The notes under the pieces were generated by a model. It did no database searches. It saw only the letters and a program-made list of their open reading frames with translations, and was not told the origin of the DNA. Of a DNA stretch of 64,000 bases, positions 1 to 7,909 are shown in pieces. The position numbers were made by a program, and so were the translations under genes. Each line of letters starts with the position of its first letter. The first letter of the stretch is position 1. The DNA is taken from positions 12,963,501-13,027,500 of the forward strand of contig JAPQWV010000005.1 of the NCBI GenBank assembly GCA_027422505.1. The letters are read 5' to 3'. This stretch comes from Craterostigma plantagineum (taxonomy: Eukaryota; Streptophyta; Magnoliopsida; Lamiales; Linderniaceae).

Positions 1-357
1 CAGGTCGCCTACCGCCATGTTATCGCATCATTGGTGTACCATATATGGCACGCTCGCAACAAGCGCTGGAAGGAAGGGGCTATCACCACTCCGGACAGGC
101 TAGTTGGGGCGGTTATTGACATGGTTTGCATGCGTCTTATTGGGACTTCATCAAAATTTGAACTCCAAAGGGCTGCTATACGACGACTGTGGCGTGTAGC
201 TTGGTAGTTCCTTGGTTATTGTTGCGTTTTTCATTTGTATTAGTGGTGGATGCCGGCAGTGTGTTGCTGGTTTGCATGTGAGGATTACATCCTTACTCAT
301 CTGTACATTACCTTTTTTTTTCTTATATATATACACGGAGCCTATTCCAAAAAAAAA
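1..357 (+). mobile_element. LINE-0: 3' end of an L1-type LINE (ORF2 C-terminus, 3' UTR, poly-A)
   Basis: The first 207 bases are open and encode the extreme C-terminus of a plant LINE ORF2. The motifs LVYHIWHARNKRWKEG and IRRLWRVAW-stop (TAG at 205-207) match the ends of ORF2 in LINE-A and LINE-C of this window. About 140 bases of 3' UTR follow, ending in a short TA-repeat and a poly-A run at 349-357. The tail resembles those of LINE-A and LINE-C, so the three belong to one subfamily. The body of the element lies outside the window. This fragment has no catalytic residues; it is the segment after the zinc-binding region of the reverse transcriptase. Confidence 0.9.
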
Positions 358-1073
358 CTGCCCTATTTGCGGAAGGAGCGACCTGGAAGGAGCGACCTAG
401 GGGGAATCCTAGCGTAGGCTACCAGCGTGGGCTACCGTATGACAGAGGGGACGACCTGGGAGGGTGCGACCTAGGGAGACCTAGCGTAGGCTACCCAGCG
501 TGGGTCGCTGTCACGATCCTATTGAGGACATTGAGCTCTTAGTGGTGCATAGTAAGGGCGTCGTGGGCCCTGAGTGATACTAGTATGAGTACTAGAAGCA
601 TTGGCGCGGATCGCCTTTGCGGAGTGTTATGTGCATCGGCGTGGATTGCCTTTGCAGGGGAGTGACACGTGCATACATGCATGATTTCTGCTTACTGAGC
701 CTCGGTGGCTCATTCCTTACGTTGTGTGTTGTAGGCACCAACGACCACGGTATGTGATCGTGTTGTAAGACAAGGCTGATCTTTTGGAGCTTCGCGCTGC
801 TTTTGGGGTGGACGTGTGTGTGTGGATGACGACCTGTGAGGCCGGGCGCATAGGAGCTTTTGCTGTGCCGACACACCTACGCCGTTGTAGTTAGACCATG
901 TCTAGAACCTGATGTTCGACATGCATTCTTTTGTCTTGTATAGAACAATGTTTCATTCCATATATGAAAATGAAAAAAATTTGTACGCGTTTTCGGTGCA
1001 TTTCTTTACTTACAAACTCGCTAGGCACGTAGAAATGCGCTAGGTTAGGCGGTTAGGAAGTCGGGTCGCGACA
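358..1073 (+). mobile_element. Probable Ty3/gypsy 3'-terminal or LTR remnant
   Basis: No coding region is supported here. The stretch has the texture I associate with the 3' region and LTR of plant Ty3/gypsy elements: repeated GGATYGCCTTTGC segments, and a terminal TCGGGTCGCGACA ending at 1073, which resembles the usual 3' end of such LTRs. No primer-binding site follows, so it would be a 3' or solo LTR, or a fragment. Two short repeats lie inside: about 45 bases at 392-436 and 466-509, and about 35 bases at 603-636 and 638-674. The family call rests on sequence style only. Confidence 0.35.
392..509. repeat. Two-copy imperfect direct repeat (about 45 bp unit)
   Basis: The segment GCGACCTAGGG...CCTAGCGTAGGCTACC...AGCGTGGG occurs at 392-436 and again at 466-509, about 74 bases apart, with a few substitutions and indels. 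A shorter GGAAGGAGCGACCT duplication precedes the first copy. Confidence 0.7.
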
Positions 1074-1894
1074 ATTTCACGGCCCAATCTCACTAGTTAT
1101 TTTCTTTCGGCCCGCGAACTTTTCGTTTAACTTAATTCGCAACATTTCACTTCATCCCTCCCAATTCGCCAAACTCTCTCAATTCGTCAAATCATCTGAG
1201 CTCGCTAACTCTCTTTCGCATCCTAATCTTTCAAAATCTCATTTGTCCTCTGCGATTTGCTTGTTTTCCACTCAAAATCATCCTCACACACGTTCACGAC
1301 CCTAGCTGTGGTAAGAAATCTCTTCTTCTCTACTTACAGTTCCGATTTCTGTTTGCAGGGATGATTCTCCGAAGAACAGGGATTTCGTGGTTGATTCCTG
1401 AAGAAATTAGTCTGTTGTTGTTAAAACGAGTCCTCGCTTTTGAGGATTTTACTGAAAAAGGGTAATCTTATTCTAAAATCGAACTTCGATTTCTAAGATT
1501 TTCATTTTTAAAGTGTTTCGCTGAAAGGAAATTAGGGTTCCGCGAGTCCAATTTCATTTTGACTTTGTCAAATTCGCGAATCACACGTTTCGTGAATTCT
1601 GTTTCTTATTTTTCAAATCTTTTTTTTTACTTCGTGAGTTTGAGTCTTTGACTTTGCAACTTCACGAACCTCAGCGATTCGCGAACTTAATTTCACGGAA
1701 TATCTCATGACTTCGCGAGTTCCACTCTCATAAACCCGCGAACCTCAGAGTTCGCGATTAGTAATTCGCGAACTGTTTAGGTCTCTAGTATACTATTTGA
1801 TTTTACCAATTCGCGATATCGTTTTACGACCAACTCGCGAACAACACTTAGAAAACTTGAAAATTTTCTAACACTCAAATGGGCCGAACAGTAC
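1074..1894. other. AT-rich non-coding stretch with a cluster of CGCGA motifs
   Basis: No ORF of interest is present. The stretch is AT-rich but contains about ten CGCGA or TCGCG words, often inside TTCGCGAAC (near 1103, 1530, 1572, 1676, 1713, 1737, 1751, 1765, 1810 and 1833). Around 1310 a GTGGTAAGAAATC sequence looks like a 5' splice donor, followed by a pyrimidine-rich TTTGCAG near 1359. This composition parallels the spacer between pol and ORF3 in the Copia family to the right, so it may be the leader or spacer of a related element. It abuts the LTR at 1895. Confidence 0.4.
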
Positions 1895-2241
1895 TGTTAG
1901 GTCCTAATTTATCAACTCCATGATCCTAGACATGAATCTTAAGGTTATTGATTAGAATTTGAGAGCTGAATTTCGATCGAAAACCTTCTTTGAGAGCTCA
2001 AGAGAGAACTTCGTCTAGTGTGAGAAGATTTCTTATGTTTCTCTCTCTAGAAATTGAATTGCAAGCCTTTCAAATCAATTTTCTAAAACTTCTCATTAAG
2101 CATAATGTTTGTACATTTATTTATACCAAACATACTTGGTATAATAACAAGTAAGTCCTAAACTAAGGACAAATACAATAAAAGCCCCAATTTGCAAGGA
2201 CAACTAATTAAATCTAAGCACAATTAAAATTGTATTCTACA
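1895..2241 (-). repeat. Sire-Z 3' LTR (minus strand)
   Basis: On the minus strand this begins TGTAGAATAC and ends GACCTAACA, giving TG...CA termini and a length of 347 bp. The minus-strand polypurine tract TAAGGGGGAGAA lies immediately upstream (2242-2253 on the plus strand), which identifies it as a 3' LTR. It aligns with the LTRs at 2417-2766 and 28901-29250. A TATAAATA-like core promoter is present on the minus strand around 2117-2124. The five bases outside it are AGTAC (1890-1894); the matching target duplication is not visible because the other end of the element is rearranged. Confidence 0.88.
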
Positions 2242-2416
2242 TTCTCCCCCTTAGTGCTTGATTCCTCTTCTATGCTGTCTGTCCTCGTCGAGCATAGTAT
2301 GACCTGCGCAAGCCCAGTGCATGCTCATAATTCCTGACCGTATTCCTCAGCTCCAGGCGCTCCTCGATATCATCCAGTAATTCCATCAGGAGCGGCTGTT
2401 CTCTCACGAACCGATG
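2242..2416 (-). pseudogene. Sire-Z ORF3 C-terminal fragment with polypurine tract
   Basis: Minus-strand translation gives the C-terminus of the third ORF: motifs EQPLLMELL, IEERLELRN and LGLRRSYYARRGQT, nearly identical to the fragment at 29251-29496. An in-frame TAG follows RGQTA, and the frame then ends RGRM-stop, with the stop formed by the first bases of the LTR. The polypurine tract is therefore part of the reading frame. The fragment is cut at 2416 by the 5' LTR of Sire-A, which inserted in the opposite direction. The remainder of this ORF3 is the minus-strand copy at 22031-24438. The charged, Leu-rich sequence suggests a helix or coiled coil. Confidence 0.75.
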
Positions 2417-2766
2417 TGTAGAATACTATTTCTAGTTGTGCTTTGATTTAATTAGCTGTCTTCGTAGATTGGGGCTTTTATTGTAGTTGTCCTTAGTTTA
2501 GGACTTAGTTTGTAATTTATGCCAAGCTTGTTTGGTATAAATAGATGTACAAACATTGAGCTAATAGAGAAGAATTTAGAAATTGATCCGAAAGTCTTGC
2601 AATTCGATTTCTAGAGAGAAAAACAGCAAATATCTTCTGTCACTACTCGAAATTCTCTCTCGACTCTCCAGAAGGTTTTCGATCGAAATCTCAATCTCCA
2701 CAATTCTTATCGATTCCTTTAGAATTCATGCCTAGGATCATAGAGTTGATAATTCAGGACCTAATA
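2417..2766 (+). repeat. Sire-A 5' LTR (plus strand)
   Basis: 350 bp starting TGTAGAATAC and ending GACCTAATA, where the usual terminal CA has mutated to TA. A TATA box TATAAATA lies at 2536-2543 and should drive transcription of the element. A plus-strand primer-binding site follows at 2769. It is the mirror image of the LTRs at 1895-2241 and 28901-29250. The bases just outside (CGATG, 2412-2416) would be the target duplication, but the partner on the far side is lost in the rearrangement at 22031. Confidence 0.88.
2536..2543 (+). promoter_or_regulatory. TATA box of Sire-A LTR
   Basis: TATAAATA sits 120 bases inside the LTR. It is retained in sister LTRs as TATAAATA on the minus strand, so it is the probable RNA polymerase II core promoter of the family. 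Confidence 0.6.
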
Positions 2767-2768
2767 AT

Positions 2769-2780
2769 TGGTATCAGAGT
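2769..2780 (+). promoter_or_regulatory. Primer-binding site, initiator tRNA-Met type
   Basis: TGGTATCAGAGT lies three bases after the LTR end. It matches the plant initiator-Met tRNA 3' end complement (TGGTATCAGAGC) except for the last base. It would prime minus-strand cDNA synthesis. Confidence 0.85.
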
Positions 2781-4070
2781 AGATTCGTTCTGTTTTGAAT
2801 AAATATTGTTAGAATACGGATCGAAAATTTTATTCTGAAACTGTTCCGTGCGAAGAACAGTTTTGGCACGAAAATTGATTTTCGATCTGATTTGCTTAAT
2901 TCCGTGCTGAATTGGCTTGAATTTGATGTTTCTGAGCTTATTGTAGTGATATACATTGAGTGCGATTAGATTCGTAGCTGTTTGAACTTCATTTTAGCAG
3001 TTTGGATTAATCTGAGAAGTTACTGTTCATGCGAAGAATGGTTTGAACACGTTCTGATTTTGATTAAATTCGACATGTTTTTCTTTGCAACGTGTTTAAT
3101 TATGTGTTTGTGCGTATTCATCATCTGATTACGAGCAATTACATGCAATTCCATCGTCTAATTCATCGTTTTTGCTTAAATCCGTGTTAACTGTATTCTG
3201 TGAATTTTTGCGATAATTTCAATTTTTCTCGCAACTTTCTTCGATCAGATTAATTTCTCGATCGAAAAACTCTGCGCGAAATTTTTCTCGATAAGAATAT
3301 TAAGACAGACCTAAAGTCGCCTCTATCAAGAACGACTTTAGTAAAAAAATTTCTCGAGCATTACTTAGTGAAAAACTTTTTCGACAAAGACCAATCTTGA
3401 CTTTGCGCGCGTAAAACTTACTGTCGAAAAACTTTTTCGGTCAGAATTCTCAGTCTGACTAAGCGAAAATCATTTGCGTCCGAGAAACTTTTACAGCCAA
3501 CGAATTTATTTTGACCTAGCGAGAAACTTATTAAACAATACTGTTTCTCCGCGCTCGAAATAAATTCGTGATCCAAATTTTTTCTCGGCCAAAAGATTTT
3601 GAGCAATTTTTCTCGCTCGTAAAATTTTTCACTGACGTACTTTCTCGCACGAGAACAGTAACAGCAACAAGTTTTCTCAACGAATTAATTTTTTTTTTTT
3701 TTTTTTTTTTGGTAACCGGGTAAAGCCGATGGTAAACCCCGGGGCCGACCCACTACCTGCTAAACAGGTCGACCAGGTCAATCGCACATGTCTGGGCCCA
3801 TGTGGGCAGGCTTAGGGAAATGTCACAGGGATGAGATTCGAACCCAGGACCTCTCCCAACATGACCCTAAGCACCTCCCCCTCAGCCAGTAGGACTGAGG
3901 GCTCATTGGCCAACGAATTAATTTTTGATCAAACTTTAAAGATTGGGTCAAAAATTATTCTCGAAACTAATCTAGAATCAAACTAACTAATCTGCTACTT
4001 GTGAAGCACATCACATCAGTTCAAGATATCAAAACAACAAACGGAGATCCTACATCAACTCGAAAAAGAA
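2781..4070 (+). other. Sire-A untranslated leader
   Basis: Non-coding leader between the primer-binding site and gag. It is AT-rich with many CTCG/GCGA words (for example TTTCTCGATCGAAAA near 3255 and repeated TTTTTCTCG). It is interrupted by a SINE at 3694-3910. The gag start codon at 4071 follows an A-rich AAAAAGAAATGG context. Confidence 0.7.
3694..3910 (-). mobile_element. Full-length tRNA-derived SINE
   Basis: A minus-strand SINE of about 217 bp. Its poly-A appears as a T run at 3694-3710. A B box GGTTCGAATCTC is on the minus strand at 3844-3833, and an A-box-like TGGCTGAGGGGG near 3888-3877; these would form an internal RNA polymerase III promoter. The 3' part ends CCCGGTTACC then poly-A. 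A perfect 16-bp target duplication CAACGAATTAATTTTT flanks it (3678-3693 and 3911-3926). It is non-coding and was presumably mobilised by a LINE. A 5'-truncated relative lies at 27888-27926. Confidence 0.9.
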
Positions 4071-5402
4071 ATGGATGCCTATTCTCTAGGAAATGATAAT
4101 CGTCCTCCGATTCTCATGAGAGGCGAATATACAGTCTGGAGAAGCAGATTTCTAAATTTTATAGAGCTAAAGGAACAGGCAGAAGACCTTCTCTCATCAA
4201 TTGAGCAAGGTCCAATTCAGTTCTGGGTAAATGTTCCCAGTGACAACACTGCAAACCCTCCAATTCCTGCCTCTAGGCGACTGAAAGAGCCTAGGGAATA
4301 TACTGCGGAGGAAATAGTGAGAGCAAAAGCTGACCTAATAGCCAAGAACACTCTTATGCAAGGAATTCCAAATGATATCTATCGACAGATCGATAGTATT
4401 CCAACCGCTAAGGGAATGTGGGATGAGCTGCACAAGATGATGCAACGAACAGAAGTCGGTATCAAGGCCAAGAAGGCTAATATTCTCACAGCCTACGATT
4501 CATTCAGAGCTAAACCGAAAGAGTGCTTACATGATCTCTACCAGAGATATCTCACCCTCTTATATGAGATGTGGAAAATCGAAATCACTAAGACAAACAT
4601 GGAAACCAACATCAAATTTCTTTCCTCTCTGCCCTCGGAATGGAAAAAGATATCCACTCAGATGAGACAGAATAAAGACCTTGAGGAGCTGGATATCCAT
4701 GCCATGTTTGACAATCTCGCACAGCACGAGGAAGACATAAGCGAGATTTAGAAGGAGCAGAAGGGCAAACTTATCAACGACTCAGTTGCCCTAGTCTCGG
4801 ACAAGAGGAGCTGAAAATTGCGAAAAAAAAAGATCGTTAAGCCTCCTACCTCCTTAGAATCTGAAGTCGAATCAGATTCAGACTTGGAGCCTGACATGAA
4901 AGTGCTGGGAAAGCAGTTGGCGTTAATTGGGAAAATGATGAGCAAACAATACTCCAAGAAGAAGTCCTCATCATCAGCCAATCGACTTCGGACCTCAAGC
5001 TCAAAGAACAAAGAACGTGTACCTGAGACCACCGAAGTCAAGAACATCAAAGAACCGACCAAGTGCTTTAACTGCGGGAAACCTGGTCACTATGCCAGAG
5101 AATGTACTCTCCCAAAGAAGAGAGACGCCAATTACTACTCAAGGAAGCTTCAACTCACAAAACAGAAGAAAGCTGGAGTAGCTTTAATGGCAGATCAAGA
5201 CCACTGGCTCGATGACACGTCCAGCTCAGAGGAAGAGAATCTAGCCCTAATAGCCCGCCTAGACAAACATTCTGACGTCGAAACCTCAAACACGACGGAC
5301 GAGGACCAAGCATCCGAATCTTCACATGAGGTAGTTTCTCCTTCCACATTATTGACCATGTTAGAATCGTATCAATTAGCATACATTAACATGCAACATG
5401 AT
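4071..5402 (+). pseudogene. gag: Sire-A gag, N-terminal part (UBN2-type, zinc knuckle)
   Basis: Gag forms the cytoplasmic particle that packages element RNA. The first 226 residues (4071-4751) are a Copia gag/UBN2 domain with MRGEYTVWRSRF near the start, then GMWDELHKMMQRTEVG and FLSSLPSEWKKIS. A TAG at 4749-4751 interrupts it. The frame then shifts and resumes about 4818, with an acidic Ser-rich segment and a CCHC zinc knuckle CFNCGKPGHYAREC (5064-5105; spacing C-X2-C-X4-H-X4-C) that would bind RNA. The coding sequence stops at YINMQHD (about 5402), where LINE-A is inserted, and continues after 11664. The ATG at 4071 is supported by the start of the conserved domain. It is inactive because of the stop, the frameshift and the insertion. 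Confidence 0.88.
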
Positions 5403-5705
5403 TTTTTTTTTGTTTTTTTTTTTTTTTTTTTTTTTTTTGGTGATTTTTCGTAACAACTAGGTTTCTGGCGCGTTGACTTTCGTTGACTTTCTCTCTAACA
5501 CCGTCAGTGTGTGCGATTTTCACACAGTAGGCGGGATTTTCAATTTTTGATCGTTCTTTGTGCGTTTTTGACGTCCGATCGCCGTCGTCTCCGGCTCTTA
5601 TTGGCCGGCCGGCGATCCTGGTATCCTCCCTCACCAATCTGGTCGAGGTGGGACTGATTGGAGCGAGGTTTTAGCGTTTTGTGGCGACTAGGGTTCCTTG
5701 GCGAG

Positions 5706-7724
5706 ATGCAATCGCCGGGGATTTCACCCGATCCACCTGATCGGGCCATGGCGACGATCGCTGATCCGGTGGTGATGGAGCGTGATCAGCCACCACCGAC
5801 GGCGCAAGGGGCTGACCCGGCTCTCCCGGATTTGGATGCCTTGACCGCGGCATACCCGGATTTTGCAGCGTGCTTCGATGGGGTTCGTTTCCGGGCACTG
5901 CAGAACAAGATTGCCGGCGCTGATGGGACGCAGATTGAGACTGGGTTTTCCGGCGAGGGAGGACAGCCCAATCGGGCTGTTTCTACGCCCATGGGTGACG
6001 GTGGACCTGCTAGGGTTGATCAGGTGATTTCGCGCGAATCTGACGGGGCGGATGACAGCGCTGATCGCGGGATGGTGACGGCTAGGGTTAATTCGGGCAT
6101 GCCTCAGACGGCGGGCCAGGCTGGGAATGGGCCTAGGGTCTCGAATGGATCGCCACCTGCGCGTATGGGCTGTGCTAATGCTGCAGTTCCGCTGCAGGTT
6201 CCGCTACAGGGAATTCTGCGAAACCCTAAGCGTCGACCACAGTGGTGGCGGCCTGGAACTCCACCGCCAACTCGTCTGACGGCTCGGCGGTTCGTGGATA
6301 TGGGAGCCATGATGGTTGATGAACCCGTTGATGAGGAAATCGTGGTTGATGATAGGACGGAGGCTGCTCGGACGGGGTTGGTTACGACCCAACCAGCTAG
6401 GGTTTTCGGGTCTGAGCGGGTGATTGTATCGGCCGATTTGCCCCCTTCGTCGTCATCTGCTGTTGCGCTGGGGAGGACGGAATTAATCGGTGACGTGGGT
6501 TTACCGATGCGGCATATGAGGGGTGATGGACGCTCACCGGGAACATCGACGACCATGCAGCAGATGAGGGCGCCCGGGGTTGAGGCTGTGGTTTTTGGGG
6601 CTGGCAACGTGGATGCACCTGCGGTGGCTGCCATGACGGGGAAGTCACTTGGGAAGGGAGGTACTAACCCGTTTCATGGATCCGTCTTTACACGAATGGG
6701 GCCGAGCACGATGACGGCGGCAGGGCATGCAGAGCCGGATTCCTTTGTGGCGGCTGTCCAACGAGCTGCCCCTTCACGACCATATGTGCCATCCAAGACT
6801 ATGGCATTATCATACACACCGCCGACTGTAGTGAATGGGGTGGCTAGAGTGCGAGCAACGGCGGAGATGGCACGTCGAGGGTGCGATCGATGGCAACATA
6901 CGCTTGTGGGCTACTTTCTAGGGCGTAAACCGTACTTTCCTTTTGTGGAACGCCATTTTCGATCAGTTTGGAAGGGCCTTGCTGAAATACGGACAACTAT
7001 TAATGGGTTCTTTATGTTTCGGTTTGAATCCAATGAGGCTAAAATGGGTGTGTTAGAGGGGGGCCCTTGGCTCATGCAAGGGCAACCCTTATTCTTGGAA
7101 CCGTGGCGGCCTCGCATGTCATTTGCACGACGCGAGTTGGTGGAGGTGCCATTGTGGGTGAGACTACGGAATGTACCGTGCGAGTTGTGGACGCAGGAAG
7201 GCCTTGGGTTGGTTGCGAGTGCTGTTGGGCGTCCATTGTTTGCGGATAGTATCACGGCGACTGGGGAACGATTGGACTATGCACGTATCTGTGTCATGAA
7301 ACCGCTCTCTGAGCCGTTTAGAGAGACTTGTGAGGTGTTGATCCAGGGGGATGGTGAGGAGGATGATGCTATTGTGCCGATCCAGGTGGAGTATGACTGG
7401 AAACCATCTCCGTGCTCGCACTGTAACTCATGGGCGCATGGGGCAGCACACTGTCCACAACAAACTGCCAAGCCGGCCGGGGCAGCGCTTGCGACGAGTG
7501 ACGAGCCGGGGCGTGTTGCGGCAGCGCCTCATGGGAAACCTCGCGGGACCACTGGTGAAGAACATCAGCTGGGCCGGAATCGTAGACCGGCCCGACAGAG
7601 AGCAGGTCCAAGGCGTCCTAGTCGGATGGATGTGCCTCGCAGAGCATCCCCACCTCCGCAAAATGCATGGCAACTTGTGGGGGTCAAGGGCAAGGCGATC
7701 TTGGGTACGTCGAAGGAGGGATGA
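5706..7724 (+). CDS. LINE-A ORF1: DUF4283-type RNA-binding protein with zinc knuckle
   Basis: ORF1 proteins of plant L1 elements bind the element RNA to form the retrotransposition particle. I start it at the ATG at 5706; the frame is open upstream to 5658 but without an ATG. The first ~370 residues are a low-complexity, Pro/Gly/Arg-rich region. A DUF4283-like domain follows, with WQHTLVGYFLGRKPYFPF, NGFFMFRF, EGGPWLMQGQPLFL and VPLWVRLRNVPCELWT. A CCHC knuckle CSHCNSWAHGAAHC lies at about 7413-7454. The C-terminal tail seen in LINE-C (a GRNRFDALR-like segment) appears in another frame at 7805-7900, so the native end was probably longer and a frameshift shortened it. ORF2 starts 185 bases downstream. 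Confidence 0.88.
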   Translation: MQSPGISPDPPDRAMATIADPVVMERDQPPPTAQGADPALPDLDALTAAYPDFAACFDGVRFRALQNKIAGADGTQIETGFSGEGGQPNRAVSTPMGDGGPARVDQVISRESDGADDSADRGMVTARVNSGMPQTAGQAGNGPRVSNGSPPARMGCANAAVPLQVPLQGILRNPKRRPQWWRPGTPPPTRLTARRFVDMGAMMVDEPVDEEIVVDDRTEAARTGLVTTQPARVFGSERVIVSADLPPSSSSAVALGRTELIGDVGLPMRHMRGDGRSPGTSTTMQQMRAPGVEAVVFGAGNVDAPAVAAMTGKSLGKGGTNPFHGSVFTRMGPSTMTAAGHAEPDSFVAAVQRAAPSRPYVPSKTMALSYTPPTVVNGVARVRATAEMARRGCDRWQHTLVGYFLGRKPYFPFVERHFRSVWKGLAEIRTTINGFFMFRFESNEAKMGVLEGGPWLMQGQPLFLEPWRPRMSFARRELVEVPLWVRLRNVPCELWTQEGLGLVASAVGRPLFADSITATGERLDYARICVMKPLSEPFRETCEVLIQGDGEEDDAIVPIQVEYDWKPSPCSHCNSWAHGAAHCPQQTAKPAGAALATSDEPGRVAAAPHGKPRGTTGEEHQLGRNRRPARQRAGPRRPSRMDVPRRASPPPQNAWQLVGVKGKAILGTSKEG

Positions 7725-7909
7725 AGTGATAGATCATCTGCCATGGTTGGGCAGGGGGAGGGTGCCATGACACGGCCCCCGGATGCCGATGTGCCCTCGA
7801 CTTCGGGCGATCGGAATCGATTTGAATTGCTTCGCTCAGTACCTGAAGTGACTGACTTGACTATCTATACGGGCCCTAAAGCAGATGCAGCCCGCCCAGG
7901 GGTGCCTTT

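Noticed and set aside
392..674. CRISPR-like or satellite array
   Set aside because: There are only two diverged copies of each unit, with no regular spacers; a plant nuclear context makes CRISPR irrelevant.
1890..1894. AGTAC as the target duplication of Sire-Z
   Set aside because: No partner can be identified because the opposite end of the composite is rearranged; a 5-bp match elsewhere would be meaningless.
3833..3888. Possible tRNA gene (A and B boxes)
   Set aside because: There is no acceptor stem or anticodon arm, and target duplications plus poly-A show it is a SINE.
6104..6634. 176-codon frame on the minus strand opposite LINE-A ORF1
   Set aside because: It is antisense to the GC-rich, low-complexity part of ORF1, has no recognisable domain, and is explained by codon bias on the other strand.
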